64,000 bases of DNA from Alkalihalobacillus sp. CinArs1 (GCF_947387515.1 NZ_CANDOB010000001.1:682001-746000), one strand, 5' to 3'. Shown: positions 1 to 9,322, counted from the first letter of the stretch. The notes: generated by a model not told the origin, from the letters alone. Translations and numbers: made by a program.

Positions 1-1173
1 CGCCCAAATGAATCTGAATTAAAAGGACATGAAGCAGAGTTCACTGTCATTTCTGCCCCTGGTTTTCAAGCTAACCCAGACAAAGACGGCACGAATTCAG
101 AAACGTTCATTATTATTTCATTTGAAAAACGTACCGTCTTAATCGGTGGCACTGAGTATGCAGGTGAGATTAAGAAATCGATCTTCACTGTCATGAACTA
201 CTTACTACCTGAGCGAAATATCCTTTCCATGCACTGTTCGGCGAACGTAGGAAAAGAAGGCGATGTGGCTCTCTTCTTCGGTCTATCAGGTACAGGAAAG
301 ACGACACTATCAGCAGACGCAAACCGTCGCTTGATCGGTGACGATGAACATGGCTGGTCGATGAACGGGGTCTTCAACATCGAAGGTGGCTGCTACGCCA
401 AATGTATTAATTTGTCTAGAGAAAAAGAGCCTCAAATTTGGGATGCAATTCGATTCGGCACTGTTCTTGAGAACGTTGCACTAGACAACAATTCGAGACT
501 GCCTGATTATGATGATACAAGTTTAACTGAAAATACGCGTGCTGCATATCCAATCGACGCCATTCCTAATATTGCGGTTCCGAGCGTAGCGGGTCACCCT
601 AACACGATTATCTTTTTGACTGCAGACGCTTTCGGGGTCCTACCGCCAATCAGTAAGCTGACAAAAGAGCAAGCGATGTTCCACTTCCTTTCTGGTTACA
701 CAAGTAAGCTAGCCGGAACTGAAAGAGGGGTTACGTCTCCACAAGCAACGTTCTCCACTTGCTTTGGTGCACCGTTCCTACCACTTCCTGCTCACCGATA
801 TGCAGAAATGTTGGGTGAAAAAATCATGGAACATGATGTTGAAGTCTTCCTAGTAAACACAGGCTGGTCAGGCGGAAGCTACGGCGAAGGTGAGCGTATG
901 AAACTATCTTATACTCGTTCGATGGTTCATGCTGCTCTTAATGGAGAGCTCGACAGTGTCGAAACGAAAAAAGATCCGATCTTTGGTTTACATGTTCCTG
1001 CCCATTGCCCAGGGGTTCCTGCAGAAGTTCTTCAACCGAGGCAAACATGGAATGACAAAGATAAATATGATGAGAAAGCAAAAGAACTTGCGACTCAGTT
1101 CGTGAAAAACTTTGAGAAATTCTCAAACGTTTCAGATGAGATTAAAAACGCAGGACCTACTATTAACCTATAA
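1..1173 (+). CDS. pckA: Phosphoenolpyruvate carboxykinase (ATP), 5' truncated by window edge
   Basis: This enzyme converts oxaloacetate and ATP to phosphoenolpyruvate, CO2 and ADP, the entry step of gluconeogenesis, in the cytosol. The frame is open from base 1, so the N-terminal quarter or so lies left of the window; 390 residues are visible, against about 527 in Bacillus. Visible family signatures are the [12 protein letters not shown] segment, the P-loop [11 protein letters not shown], the metal-binding GDDEHGWS and the region [10 protein letters not shown] strong terminator follows directly. As in B. subtilis, ytlACD and ytkD lie downstream. Identification is secure; only the start is missing. 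Confidence 0.97.
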   Translation, partial: RPNESELKGHEAEFTVISAPGFQANPDKDGTNSETFIIISFEKRTVLIGGTEYAGEIKKSIFTVMNYLLPERNILSMHCSANVGKEGDVALFFGLSGTGKTTLSADANRRLIGDDEHGWSMNGVFNIEGGCYAKCINLSREKEPQIWDAIRFGTVLENVALDNNSRLPDYDDTSLTENTRAAYPIDAIPNIAVPSVAGHPNTIIFLTADAFGVLPPISKLTKEQAMFHFLSGYTSKLAGTERGVTSPQATFSTCFGAPFLPLPAHRYAEMLGEKIMEHDVEVFLVNTGWSGGSYGEGERMKLSYTRSMVHAALNGELDSVETKKDPIFGLHVPAHCPGVPAEVLQPRQTWNDKDKYDEKAKELATQFVKNFEKFSNVSDEIKNAGPTINL

Positions 1174-1176
1174 TTC

Positions 1177-1206
1177 AAAAAGCACCCTCAGCGGGTGCTT
1201 TTTTTA
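1177..1206 (+). terminator. Intrinsic terminator of pckA
   Basis: A GC-rich stem, AGCACCC/GGGTGCT, is followed by a run of seven T residues three bases after the pckA stop codon. Confidence 0.9.
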
Positions 1207-1209
1207 TTT

Positions 1210-1292
1210 CCTGTTGCCTGTAGGCAAACACACAATGATGCTTTCTACATAAGCTATAGTATTTCAATGTGCCTATTTTGAATGGCAACAGG
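1210..1292 (+). promoter_or_regulatory. Long-range inverted repeat covering the ytlA ribosome binding site
   Basis: CCTGTTGCC at 1210-1218 is perfectly complementary to GGCAACAGG at 1284-1292, and the second arm overlaps the AGGAGG of ytlA. A competing short hairpin, TTGCCTGTAGGCAA, lies at 1214-1227. If both arms are transcribed, the RBS could be masked. A possible -10 (TATAGT, 1255-1260) would start RNA after the first arm and rule this out. There is no TPP riboswitch consensus here. Confidence 0.35.
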
Positions 1293-1303
1293 AGGTTATT
1301 CAA

Positions 1304-2296
1304 ATGCCAAAAGGCTGGATGACGAAAACGATCATATTTATCGCAATATGTTCACTTTTTCTTATGTCTGCATGTAGTAATAACAGTGATAACACGGTAA
1401 GAGTTGCCGAGGTAACCCGCTCCATCTTCTATGCTCCTCAATATGTTGCATTGTCTGAAGGGATATTTGAGAAGCATGGAATCAATGTTGAACTAACCAC
1501 CACATGGGGTGGAGACAAAACCATGACGACGCTCTTATCTGATGGAGCAGACATCGCACTCGTAGGATCTGAAACCTCTATCTATGTGTATGCTCAAGGG
1601 ACTTCTGATCCAGTAATTAATTTTGCGCAACTCACACAAACAGATGGCACTTTTCTTGTTTCAAGGGCGATGGAGCATTTTAAATGGGTCGATGTAAAAG
1701 GAAGTACATTTCTTGGTCAGCGTAAAGGTGGAATGCCTCAGATGGCAGGAGAGTTCGTTCTGAAGGAAAAAGGCATCGATCCTCACAATGATATGACGCT
1801 GATCCAAAATATTGATTTCGCCAACATCGCAAATGCCTATGCTTCTGGAAAAGGAGATTTTGTGCAGCTTTTTGAACCGACTGCCAGTATATTTGAAGCT
1901 CAGGGACTCGGCCACATCGTCGCTTCTTTCGGAAAAGAATCCGGCAAGATTCCTTATACAGTCTACATGGCTAAGGATAGCTTCCTTAAGAAAAACGATG
2001 ATGTTGCTACACGTTTTACAGCTGCTATTTATGAAGCACAAGCTTGGGTAGACACTCATTCATCCGAAGAGATCGCAAAATCCATTCAACCCTACTTTGA
2101 AGACACCGAGTTGTCATTGATCACCACGGTTGTTGACCGCTATAAAAGTCAGCATTCTTATGCTACAAATCCAATTCTAGATGAAGAAGAGTGGAACAAT
2201 TTACAAACGATTATGGATGAAGCGGGGGAACTCCCGAAACGGATCGATCATAAGACTTTAGTGGATACCACCTTTGCAGAAAAAGCACAGCAATAG
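1304..2296 (+). CDS. ytlA: ABC importer substrate-binding lipoprotein, NMT1/ThiY-like
   Basis: This is the extracytoplasmic solute receptor of the importer encoded with the next two genes. Residues 1-24 form a lipoprotein signal ending in the lipobox LMSAC, so Cys24 should be lipidated. The mature part starts with the NMT1/THI5-like pattern (FYAPQYVALSEGIFEKHGI), found in receptors for thiamine-pyrimidine, taurine, nitrate and similar ligands. Its length, 330 residues, is normal. AGGAGG lies nine bases before the ATG. Position after pckA and before ytkD matches B. subtilis ytlA. The ligand cannot be read from the sequence; a pyrimidine-type thiamine precursor or a sulfonate are both possible. 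Confidence 0.85.
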   Translation: MPKGWMTKTIIFIAICSLFLMSACSNNSDNTVRVAEVTRSIFYAPQYVALSEGIFEKHGINVELTTTWGGDKTMTTLLSDGADIALVGSETSIYVYAQGTSDPVINFAQLTQTDGTFLVSRAMEHFKWVDVKGSTFLGQRKGGMPQMAGEFVLKEKGIDPHNDMTLIQNIDFANIANAYASGKGDFVQLFEPTASIFEAQGLGHIVASFGKESGKIPYTVYMAKDSFLKKNDDVATRFTAAIYEAQAWVDTHSSEEIAKSIQPYFEDTELSLITTVVDRYKSQHSYATNPILDEEEWNNLQTIMDEAGELPKRIDHKTLVDTTFAEKAQQ

Positions 2297-2307
2297 GAGG
2301 AAATCCA

Positions 2308-3072
2308 ATGTCATTTCTTCATCTTGATGCCATCACACATGTTTATTTCACGAAAGAATCTGCAAAAGTCGCAATCTCAGACCTTACTTTTCATATTGAT
2401 GAGGGGGAGTTCGTATCATTGCTCGGACCTTCGGGATGTGGTAAATCGACTGTTCTTTCTCTCATTTCAGGATTGCAATCTCCCACTAGCGGAACCATAA
2501 CACTCCAGAACAAGGCCATTACTGCACCGACTGAACAAGTAGGATACATGTTGCAGCAGGACTATTTGTTTCCGTGGAAGACAATCGAAGAGAATTGTTT
2601 ACTCGGTTTAAAGCTTACCGACCAGATTACGACAGAGAATAAAGAAAAAACGTTAGGGTTTCTTGAAGAAATGGGCTTAGGTGATGTTAAAAATGCCTAT
2701 CCAAACCAGCTGTCGGGTGGGATGAGGCAGCGAGTAGCTTTAGTTAGAACACTCGCCACACAGCCCGATTTGCTACTGTTAGACGAACCGTTTTCAGCGC
2801 TCGATTACCAAACGAAATTGAAACTGGAGAACCTTGTATCTTCTATCTTAAAAACTAGGAAAAAGACAGCGTTACTCGTTACTCATGATATCGGTGAAGC
2901 AATCGCGATGTCTGACAGAGTTATTCTTCTATCGAAGCGTCCTGGAAAGCTAGCAAAGATCTTTGAAATTCCAGAGCATCTCAGAGAACTCACACCGTTT
3001 GAAGCAAGAAATAATCCAGACTTTGGTAATCACTTCCAATCGATCTGGGAGGAGCTCGAATCACATGAATAG
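2308..3072 (+). CDS. ytlC: ABC importer ATPase, nitrate/taurine/ThiZ type
   Basis: This cytosolic ATPase drives the importer. All nucleotide-binding elements are present in order: Walker [10 protein letters not shown] (around residue 40), the Q-loop at YMLQQD, the signature [13 protein letters not shown] (around 137), Walker [13 protein letters not shown] and the switch histidine in VTHDIGEA. The 254-residue length is normal. The start is set by GGAGG eight bases upstream, 11 nt after the receptor stop. The 3' end overlaps the permease gene by eight bases, so the subunits should be translationally coupled. Confidence 0.9.
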   Translation: MSFLHLDAITHVYFTKESAKVAISDLTFHIDEGEFVSLLGPSGCGKSTVLSLISGLQSPTSGTITLQNKAITAPTEQVGYMLQQDYLFPWKTIEENCLLGLKLTDQITTENKEKTLGFLEEMGLGDVKNAYPNQLSGGMRQRVALVRTLATQPDLLLLDEPFSALDYQTKLKLENLVSSILKTRKKTALLVTHDIGEAIAMSDRVILLSKRPGKLAKIFEIPEHLRELTPFEARNNPDFGNHFQSIWEELESHE

Positions 3073-3865
3073 CCCCCAGCTAAAAAAACAGCATGCTCAT
3101 TACCTTAATGAATTAAAGATTGAAAAGCGAATCGTATTTACATGGCAACTCTTTATACTAATCGCTTTCTTCTCTTTATGGGAACTAGCTGGAAGATTAT
3201 CATGGGTAGATCCATTACTATTTAGCTATCCCTCAAAAATTGGTGAACTGTTTCTTATAAAGTTATTAGATGGTTCATTAGTCGTTCACACTACCGTAAC
3301 CCTCCTCGAAACGGTAGCTGGCTTTATACTAGGAACAGCTTTAGGGACTTTGTTTGCCGCAGGATTATGGTGGTCGCAAAAAGCCTCTAAGATAGCTGAT
3401 CCATACCTTGTCGTGCTAAATTCCATGCCTAAAGTAGCTCTTGGACCAATTATTATCGTAGCGCTCGGTCCAGGATACCTTTCGATTATCGCTATGGGAG
3501 CTTCCATTTCAATCATTATTACAACATTAGTGGTTTATCATGCATTTCATACCGTTGAACCTAATTTCGTCAAAGTCATCCGTTCCTTTGGAGGCAACAA
3601 AAAACAAACTTTTCTGGAAGCAATCTTACCAGCCTCTTTCCCAGCAATTATCTCTACATTGAAAGTAAACGTAGGACTTTCCTGGGTAGGCGTCATTGTT
3701 GGGGAGTTTCTCGTATCAAAAAAAGGGCTAGGCTACATGATTATTTATGGGTTTCAGGTATTCAATTTCACGCTCGTTCTACTTAGCCTTGTTATGATTG
3801 CAATTTTTTCATCGATCATGTATGTGATTGTAGAATGGATTGAAAGAAAACTAATAAGGAACTAG
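3065..3865 (+). CDS. ytlD: ABC importer permease, nitrate/taurine/ThiX type
   Basis: This is the membrane channel subunit, predicted to have about six transmembrane segments. The coupling helix region reads [22 protein letters not shown], matching the EAA loop of BPD transporter permeases. I place the start at the ATG at 3065, inside the end of the ATPase gene, because GGGAGG lies about 12 bases upstream and longer in-frame starts would run deep into ytlC. This gives 266 residues, typical of the family. It completes a receptor-ATPase-permease operon. Confidence 0.88.
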   Translation: MNSPQLKKQHAHYLNELKIEKRIVFTWQLFILIAFFSLWELAGRLSWVDPLLFSYPSKIGELFLIKLLDGSLVVHTTVTLLETVAGFILGTALGTLFAAGLWWSQKASKIADPYLVVLNSMPKVALGPIIIVALGPGYLSIIAMGASISIIITTLVVYHAFHTVEPNFVKVIRSFGGNKKQTFLEAILPASFPAIISTLKVNVGLSWVGVIVGEFLVSKKGLGYMIIYGFQVFNFTLVLLSLVMIAIFSSIMYVIVEWIERKLIRN

Positions 3866-3881
3866 CCTTCACGAAGGCTAG
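3862..3881 (+). terminator. Weak terminator-like hairpin after ytlD
   Basis: CTAGCCTTC and GAAGGCTAG form a nine-base-pair stem that includes the ytlD stop codon. Only a short, interrupted T stretch follows, so termination may be partial. Confidence 0.5.
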
Positions 3882-4005
3882 TTTCAGCTTGTATCCTACT
3901 TGATGAGAATAAGTCCAAAACGAGATCCAATTGTTTAATACCATTTATCCCTCAATGACCACTCTTATTCAACACTGAATTCTTTACACTCTTGTTTTAT
4001 GATAT

Positions 4006-4037
4006 AAAAGAGTCCAGTTTTTCAACTGGACTCTTTT
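4006..4037 (-). terminator. Terminator of ytkD
   Basis: A 14-bp stem (AAAAGAGTCCAGTT / AACTGGACTCTTTT) with a four-base loop overlaps the ytkD stop. The A-rich 5' arm reads as a T-rich tail on the minus strand. It may also act on plus-strand transcripts from ytlD. Confidence 0.8.
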
Positions 4038-4509
4038 ACATTGATTTGTTTAAATTCTCCAAGCAGAATGGTAGTACGTTGTCTTTCATCATAAAACTAT
4101 ACCGTTCATTCGTCGGAAGATCTGTGGGGAGATCTTGAAGCAATACTGGACCATTCGTTTCCATATAGTCCTCTTTTGATACTAGGTGATCAATTTCTGC
4201 ATAGTAGACGTTTTTGATGATCGTTCCACCCTTGCCTTCTACGCGATATTGGCCTACGTACCGTATTGTGTTCACTACGCCACCCGTTTCTTCATAAACT
4301 TCTCGGACTGCGGCTTCTTTTGCAGTTTCCCCTTCTTCAACTTTTCCACCCGGAAACTCAATGCCTCTTCTAGAATGTTCGGTCAGAAGCCATTTTCCTC
4401 CAAACTGACAAATGACCCAAACATGCTTTGGATAAAGCGAATAAGGGTGATCCTTAAAAGAAAGTCTCACCTGATTATGATAGTAATCCGTAAACGTAAG
4501 TTCGCTCAT
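4036..4509 (-). CDS. ytkD: Nudix nucleoside triphosphatase YtkD (MutT-like)
   Basis: This enzyme hydrolyses nucleoside triphosphates, in B. subtilis including oxidised dGTP, to monophosphate and pyrophosphate, so it limits mutagenesis. The Nudix box is intact: GGKVEEGETAKEAAVREVYEETGG around residues 54-75, with REVYEE supplying the metal-binding glutamates. The length of 157 is almost identical to that of B. subtilis YtkD. The gene faces the importer convergently across a shared terminator, as in B. subtilis. Confidence 0.92.
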   Translation of the reverse strand: MSELTFTDYYHNQVRLSFKDHPYSLYPKHVWVICQFGGKWLLTEHSRRGIEFPGGKVEEGETAKEAAVREVYEETGGVVNTIRYVGQYRVEGKGGTIIKNVYYAEIDHLVSKEDYMETNGPVLLQDLPTDLPTNERYSFMMKDNVLPFCLENLNKSM

Positions 4510-4656
4510 TTGATAACCTCGTCTTTTAGTTTCTTACTTTATTGTAAAAGAGTACAGATTGGATGTCCAATTTACCAGATTAGATTAGAGTGTTTTGAAA
4601 CGCAGAGATATTAAAAATACATGTAACAACCATGTGGTAAGTTGTTGAAAAAAAAT

Positions 4657-4680
4657 AAAAATGGGCCTATGCCCATTTTT
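4657..4680 (-). terminator. Terminator of the lipoprotein gene
   Basis: AAAAATGGGC and GCCCATTTTT form a ten-base-pair stem around a CTAT loop, overlapping the stop codon of the upstream minus-strand gene. Confidence 0.85.
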
Positions 4681-5203
4681 ATTGAATCGTAAAGTTTTGT
4701 ATGATCCAGTCGTTATTCGAATATTCGAATTCGATCTCGATCGTGTATGTTCCGTAAAGATCAGTTTCGTTCGTTTGCACAAGCTTATATTCGAATTCGT
4801 TTACCTTTTTAAGATCATACTCATTTTCATAATCAACCCAAGGGAAAAGTTCCGTTGGCTTTAAGTACAGTCCCCCATCATTTTCTTCATAATAGAAGTC
4901 TGTAATTTCATTCGCTAGATCCTCTGATGCAACACCTTGTAAATGGTTACTTATTTCTTCTTTTGAGGAGAACTTTTCAACTCTGTAATTCTCATCAGTT
5001 TTTTGAATAATACGTTCTATCAGTTCATTCGTTACCTTTTTTTCATCTATTTCCTTAACTTCTGTGGACTTTGCTTGGGCTTTTGTCTCAAAGCTTGAAA
5101 CCATCATTTCAGTGTGGTTTTGGGCTACTTTCGTTAAATCAGCTCCACAGCCTGCAGTTATACTCACCAAACAAAGTAGTAATAGCATGCTTATGTATCT
5201 CAT
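4679..5203 (-). CDS. Predicted lipoprotein, function unknown
   Basis: I do not recognise a family. The N-terminus is a lipoprotein signal (MRYISMLLLLC, then lipobox ITAGC), so the protein should be anchored to the outer face of the membrane. The remaining 150 or so residues are charged and hydrophilic. An upstream in-frame ATG at 5215 exists, but the ribosome site GGGAG sits five bases before the ATG at 5203, so that start is preferred (174 residues). The gene is monocistronic with its own terminator. Confidence 0.7.
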   Translation of the reverse strand: MRYISMLLLLCLVSITAGCGADLTKVAQNHTEMMVSSFETKAQAKSTEVKEIDEKKVTNELIERIIQKTDENYRVEKFSSKEEISNHLQGVASEDLANEITDFYYEENDGGLYLKPTELFPWVDYENEYDLKKVNEFEYKLVQTNETDLYGTYTIEIEFEYSNNDWIIQNFTIQ

Positions 5204-5403
5204 CTTAACTCCCATCCTTTAATTCATGTTGTTTGTGTCTTATAGATACAATTCCTCATTTATCACGGTGTCAAACCGCTCATCTTGATAAATATACTTT
5301 TTTACTACGATTACTAGTGCTGTTCTTCTACTTATAAGACGATCGAATAGATTGAAAAGTTTCAATTTAAGAAACCTTTTCAATTCTTATGACCAACTTA
5401 CAT

Positions 5404-5432
5404 AAAAAAAGCTGTCGATCCTTCGACAGCTT
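5404..5432 (-). terminator. Terminator of the YjcZ-like gene
   Basis: AAGCTGTCGA and TCGACAGCTT pair around TCCT, with seven T residues on the minus strand after the stem. Confidence 0.88.
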
Positions 5433-5437
5433 ATACC

Positions 5438-5590
5438 TTAGCAATATGGATTATATCCAGCTCCACCAACTTGAGGTGGTGGGCAGCAGCCTCCTCCAAA
5501 CGCACCTGCTCCAACGATAATCAATAGCAAGAATAGAACAACGATCAAAGCAAAGCCTTTTCCGTAACCACCGTGTTGCTCTTTACCCAT
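5438..5590 (-). CDS. YjcZ-type small hydrophobic sporulation protein
   Basis: This 50-residue protein has a glycine-rich start ([13 protein letters not shown]), one hydrophobic segment ([18 protein letters not shown]) and a cysteine/proline/glycine-rich tail with a CCPPP motif. That arrangement matches the YjcZ family of tiny proteins found in Bacillus spores; their role is not established. A G-rich ribosome site (GGGGGG) lies seven bases before the ATG and a strong terminator follows the stop. Confidence 0.75.
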   Translation of the reverse strand: MGKEQHGGYGKGFALIVVLFLLLIIVGAGAFGGGCCPPPQVGGAGYNPYC

Positions 5591-5720
5591 ATACGTATCC
5601 CCCCAAAATAATTAATTACTACAGTATACTCTATGTCAAAAACCTATTTTAGGAAGGGCATGAGCGGAGAAAAAGAAAAAATATACGGCATTTGTCCTCA
5701 TTCATCGTAGATAGCATGGC

Positions 5721-5752
5721 ATAAAAAAAAGCTGTCATAGGCGACAGCTTTT
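5721..5752 (-). terminator. Terminator of the 5.8-6.3 kb operon
   Basis: AAAAGCTGTC and GACAGCTTTT pair around ATAGGC. Eight A residues on the plus strand give a T tail for minus-strand transcripts. The stem sequence is close to that of the terminator at 5404-5432. Confidence 0.85.
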
Positions 5753-5758
5753 AACTTG

Positions 5759-6100
5759 CTATTTTCTAGTATGGGTATTCAATGCATCCAACACTCCCAT
5801 TTGTTCGATCTGAGCTTTTGTTTCTGGAGTACCTAATTGATGAACTAGGTAATAAAGATCATAAATCGCATTATCTGTCCAATCGCGATGACTATCAACT
5901 TCTTTCTCATCGAAATGGTTAGTTGAGAAGAAATCATGCTGTTGAACATATTTTTGTGATCTTAATTTCTCAATCGCTTGTTGAATCTTCATATATTCTT
6001 CATGATTCGCTTTAATCTTGAAAGAGTTTAATTGATGACCCTCGATCTCTGTTTCGTGAAGCTCACCTTTTGGAGTAACATAGTACGTTTTCTTAATCAT
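5759..6100 (-). CDS. Hypothetical protein, 113 residues
   Basis: I do not recognise a family. The protein is soluble, charged and probably helical, with a lysine-rich start (MIKKTYYVTPKGE) and a predicted helical stretch around residues 30-50. Two ATGs are available; AAGGAGG abuts the outer one and lies six bases from the inner one at 6100, so the inner start is chosen. It is the second gene of a two-gene operon, 21 nt after the preceding stop, and ends at a strong terminator. Confidence 0.65.
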   Translation of the reverse strand: MIKKTYYVTPKGELHETEIEGHQLNSFKIKANHEEYMKIQQAIEKLRSQKYVQQHDFFSTNHFDEKEVDSHRDWTDNAIYDLYYLVHQLGTPETKAQIEQMGVLDALNTHTRK

Positions 6101-6121
6101 ATTCATCCTCCTTCAATCTTT

Positions 6122-6343
6122 TTAAACAGGGCTATCCTGCCTGTGAGTGTATCCTTTGTACTCGTGCTGTGCTGCATCGATCGTCTGCTCTACATTGAGG
6201 TGGGAATAAAAGACGCCAACATCCCTTCCAGCTTCGTTTGCCTCTTCAACCAGAAGGTCGTAATACGATTTTTCTTTCTCGTCATTAGCTACATGAAATT
6301 GTTTCCGATCATGGTCGACTATTACAAGAACATCGCTTTCCAC
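6122..6343 (-). CDS. Hypothetical protein, 73 residues
   Basis: This small soluble protein is of unknown function. It begins with GTG, chosen because GAGGAGG lies seven bases upstream. The sequence starts with a beta-strand-like stretch (VLVIVDHD) and is rich in acidic residues and histidine. It is co-transcribed with the next gene at 5759-6100. No catalytic motif is visible. Confidence 0.65.
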   Translation of the reverse strand: MESDVLVIVDHDRKQFHVANDEKEKSYYDLLVEEANEAGRDVGVFYSHLNVEQTIDAAQHEYKGYTHRQDSPV

Positions 6344-6486
6344 TGCCTTTCCTCCTCACGACTATTCGTATAGGAACATTACCCGAATCTCTATTAAACT
6401 AATCTTTTCTATTTCTAACTAATCGACTCCTAAATCTGTGTTAAAATGAACGGATGAATCTATAGAATAAAGTTCAGGTGATGATC

Positions 6487-8661
6487 ATGAATTTTACGAA
6501 AACTCCCCACCAAGCAATATCTGAATCCAGCCTGGCAGCACCATTAACATCAACCGGTGGTGAAGGATTTGCGAAAACGGAGCTTGATAGAGATTTCTTT
6601 TTAGAACTATTAAGCTCAGGCATACGATTAAACGATCGCCAAATACAAGCTGTACAACATACGTCCGGACCTCTTTTAACAATCGCCGGTGCTGGAAGTG
6701 GGAAAACATCAGTACTGACTGCGCGAACAGCGTACCTTATGACGGTAAAAGAAATCGATCCTTCCAATATCTTACTGATTACATTTACAAGAAAAGCTTC
6801 AGAAGAAATGAGGCAGCGAATCAGCGCGCTTCCCGGTGTTGCTCCTTCTCAAGCAAACAGTTTAACAGCTGGTACTTTTCATTCAATCTTTTTAAAACTA
6901 TTGAGAAGCATTGGATACAACCAGAAAATATTAAACAGCGAACGCCATAAACAAATCATTATGAAGAATATCTTGAAAAAATTAAATAGTACACAAAGTT
7001 CTTTACCTGAAATCATGCTTTCTTCGATTTCTTCCTGTAAGGTTAAAATGGTTGAGCCACACGAGGTGCCCGAGGGGAAAGAAACAGAAGAATTAAAGAA
7101 AGCATACCAAGAATATGAAACATGGAAAGCCTCAAATGGCTACATGGATTTTGATGATATTCTTGTATTTACATACCGTGAATTCTTGAACAATCCACAG
7201 CTTCTTCAGAAAATGCAGAAGCGTTTTCAATATGTGCTCGTTGATGAGTTTCAAGATACGAATCCAATTCAGTATGAACTGATTAAGTCTATCGCTGCAC
7301 CACAAAATAATCTATTTGTCGTAGGAGACGATGACCAGGTCATCTATTCCTTTAATGGCGCAAACAGTTCTATCATTCTTGAGTTTGATAGCACCTATCC
7401 TGATGCAAAAGTTGTCACACTCGATACAAATTATCGATCCACCCCAGATATCGTCGGACTTGGAAATCATATAATCAAACATAACGAGTATAGAAGATCG
7501 AAATGGATGAACGCGACTGATAAAGAGGGAAGTAAACCATCGTATATACGGCCTGCAACAACTGAAGAAGAAGCCACCATCGTTCTTGAAAACATTAGGG
7601 AACAGGAACGAGAATGGAAAGATATCGTCATCCTTACAAGAACATATACGAATGCAAGAGCGATCTTTGAGCAACTCGTCGAGCAAGATATACCATTTAA
7701 CGCCCAAGGAATGAAGCAAGTATTCTATGAACAAACAATTATTAAAGGCATGCTTGATCACCTAAGACTCGCCTATCAGCACGATAGCCTCGATGCAACG
7801 GCAGCAATCCTACCTTCTCTCTTTATTAACCAGGAAGCAGGAATGCGCCATATAGAGATGGAGAATTTCGTAGACCCGATCGACTTTCCACTACGCCATC
7901 TTACTTCATGGAAAACGCTGAGACCTTTCCAACAGAAAGCCATCGAGAAGAGAATCAGCTTGATAAAGGAAGCAAAACGACTTCATCCAAAGAAGGCCAT
8001 TCAGTTGTTACGGGAAGACTACATGAAGCATTTAGATAACGCGAATGATGAAACGATAACTGTTCATAAAACAACGCTGAAAGAAATGATGGACGAACTC
8101 GAATTCTCTAGCTCACGTTTTGAAACATTGCCTGAATTTCTAGGTTATGTCGATCGAATTATCACTCGGTTTAATGAACATAAAAAGAAGCCATATACCA
8201 AAAACGCGCTCTCTTTGTTATCGATTCACCAAGCTAAGGGGCTTGAGTATCCCGTCGTTTACTTGATCGGTGCTTCAGAAACGATTCTTCCGCATGTATC
8301 AGCGTTAACATCGATGAAGGATAAAGAAGCCTCTCAAAAAGACCTCTACCTTAAAAATCCTTCTGCGGACTTAGAAGAGGAACGTAGGCTTTGTTATGTA
8401 GCAATCACTAGAGCCAAAGAAGAGATCTATATTAGCTCACCAGAAAAACATCTAGGAAAACAGACTCCTGTATCACGTTTTTTAACTGAAGCATTCAAGA
8501 ACAAGAAACCACTATCAGACCTTCATGTAAAAGCATGGATCTGTTCAAGTGATTTCTGCAAAGGATGGATGAAGATCAACGGTAAACAACCGGATGAAAA
8601 GGAATGCCCACTCTGCAAAAAACCAATGATCATCTCTCAGAAAGCAATCCTTAAACGATGA
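6487..8661 (+). CDS. UvrD/PcrA-family superfamily 1 DNA helicase with C-terminal zinc finger
   Basis: This ATP-dependent 3'-5' helicase belongs to the UvrD/Rep/PcrA group, which acts in DNA repair and replication restart. Motifs appear in order: Q motif region LNDRQIQAV, motif I GAGSGKTS, motif Ia TFTRKASEEM, motif II DEFQDTN, motif III GDDDQVIYSFNGA, motif IV TLDTNYRS, motif V SIHQAKGLEYPVVY and motif VI VAITRAKE. The last 40 residues carry a CX4C...CX2C zinc finger in place of the usual PcrA tail. At about 724 residues it is close to B. subtilis YjcD, a likely relative. Starts at 6478 (GTG), 6481 and 6487 are possible; AGGTG six bases before 6487 favours that one. Confidence 0.88.
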   Translation: MNFTKTPHQAISESSLAAPLTSTGGEGFAKTELDRDFFLELLSSGIRLNDRQIQAVQHTSGPLLTIAGAGSGKTSVLTARTAYLMTVKEIDPSNILLITFTRKASEEMRQRISALPGVAPSQANSLTAGTFHSIFLKLLRSIGYNQKILNSERHKQIIMKNILKKLNSTQSSLPEIMLSSISSCKVKMVEPHEVPEGKETEELKKAYQEYETWKASNGYMDFDDILVFTYREFLNNPQLLQKMQKRFQYVLVDEFQDTNPIQYELIKSIAAPQNNLFVVGDDDQVIYSFNGANSSIILEFDSTYPDAKVVTLDTNYRSTPDIVGLGNHIIKHNEYRRSKWMNATDKEGSKPSYIRPATTEEEATIVLENIREQEREWKDIVILTRTYTNARAIFEQLVEQDIPFNAQGMKQVFYEQTIIKGMLDHLRLAYQHDSLDATAAILPSLFINQEAGMRHIEMENFVDPIDFPLRHLTSWKTLRPFQQKAIEKRISLIKEAKRLHPKKAIQLLREDYMKHLDNANDETITVHKTTLKEMMDELEFSSSRFETLPEFLGYVDRIITRFNEHKKKPYTKNALSLLSIHQAKGLEYPVVYLIGASETILPHVSALTSMKDKEASQKDLYLKNPSADLEEERRLCYVAITRAKEEIYISSPEKHLGKQTPVSRFLTEAFKNKKPLSDLHVKAWICSSDFCKGWMKINGKQPDEKECPLCKKPMIISQKAILKR

Positions 8662-8784
8662 ATATGTCATACCAATAATCTTTGTTGCGCTTTGATTACA
8701 AGTTATTTAAGAGATGTTAAACAGCCCATTTTCATGCGTTATACATGCTATAGTATAAAAAAACGACGCAACAGGAGGGCTCCG

Positions 8785-8973
8785 ATGAGCAGCATACGGT
8801 ATGAAACCATCTTTCAGAAACAGCTTGCAAACGGAACGATCATTGGGATAATGGATTACCTAGAAGGCAAGCTGATCAGATTGAACCTACATGATGAGGA
8901 GCCGGAGTATCTCAACCCAGAATTAAAGGAATTCTTTCAAAATGAACGTAAAAGAATGTATACGCATCAATAA
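8785..8973 (+). CDS. Hypothetical small protein, 62 residues
   Basis: The start is fixed by ACAGGAGGG, five bases before the ATG; the upstream in-frame extension has no ribosome site. The protein is soluble, with a short hydrophobic strand (TIIGIMDYLEGKLIRL) and an acidic middle (HDEEPEYL). I recognise no family. It is followed by a terminator and is probably monocistronic. Confidence 0.6.
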   Translation: MSSIRYETIFQKQLANGTIIGIMDYLEGKLIRLNLHDEEPEYLNPELKEFFQNERKRMYTHQ

Positions 8974-9006
8974 GCTATAGATTTACCACGCTTTTTAAGG
9001 AGACGC

Positions 9007-9043
9007 AATGCTGTCGAGATTTTTCTCGGCAGCATTTTTTTTT
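9007..9043 (+). terminator. Intrinsic terminator
   Basis: A 13-bp stem starting AATGCTGTCGAGA, with one G-U pair, is followed by nine T residues. It closes the 62-residue gene. Confidence 0.88.
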
Positions 9044-9142
9044 ACGCAATGATAATGATTGATTCTTCCTTGCTGAATAAAAAGGTTACGAGATGAGAAT
9101 TCTAAAATACTAGACCAGGATAGAAATTTTTTGTTGAAAAAG

Positions 9143-9169
9143 GTTTGATATAAAAATTAAGTAGGGAAT
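9143..9169 (+). promoter_or_regulatory. Possible sigma-B-type promoter for two tiny membrane peptides
   Basis: GTTTGA at 9143-9148 and GGGAAT at 9164-9169 are 15 bases apart and resemble the sigma-B consensus GTTTAA/GGGTAT with one or two mismatches. They lie about 45 bases before the first peptide ATG. A sigma-A reading is weaker. Confidence 0.35.
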
Positions 9170-9214
9170 AAAAGAAGTAGCAAACGATATGGCTACTTTG
9201 AAGGAGGAAAAGAC

Positions 9215-9286
9215 ATGTTAAAGCAGGTACTCGTTATTATAGGAATTGTTGTCGTTGTACTATTTGTAGTTAACGCACTATTCTAG
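9215..9286 (+). CDS. Tiny single-span membrane peptide (23 residues)
   Basis: AAGGAGG lies seven bases before the ATG. After MLKQ the peptide is almost entirely hydrophobic (VLVIIGIVVVVLFVV), long enough for one transmembrane helix. It is paired with a second peptide of the same design 37 nt downstream, which argues that both are real. The function is unknown. Confidence 0.6.
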   Translation: MLKQVLVIIGIVVVVLFVVNALF

Positions 9287-9322
9287 ATTCTATTACAAAA
9301 CATGTTGTTAGGAGGAAAGAAT

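Noticed and set aside
1207-1303. A TPP riboswitch before the ThiY-like importer
   Set aside because: The spacer is too short and lacks the conserved CUGAGA and CCUGAUCUGG-type segments.
1661-2059. A 132-codon minus-strand frame inside the ytlA gene
   Set aside because: It is antisense to an intact substrate-binding protein, with no ribosome site or recognisable motif.
4186-4614. A 142-codon plus-strand frame over ytkD
   Set aside because: It is antisense to the Nudix gene and has no ribosome site.
9009-9053. A 14-codon frame starting five bases after AAGGAG and running through the terminator stem
   Set aside because: Its codons are the terminator arms themselves, so it is most likely a by-product of the hairpin.
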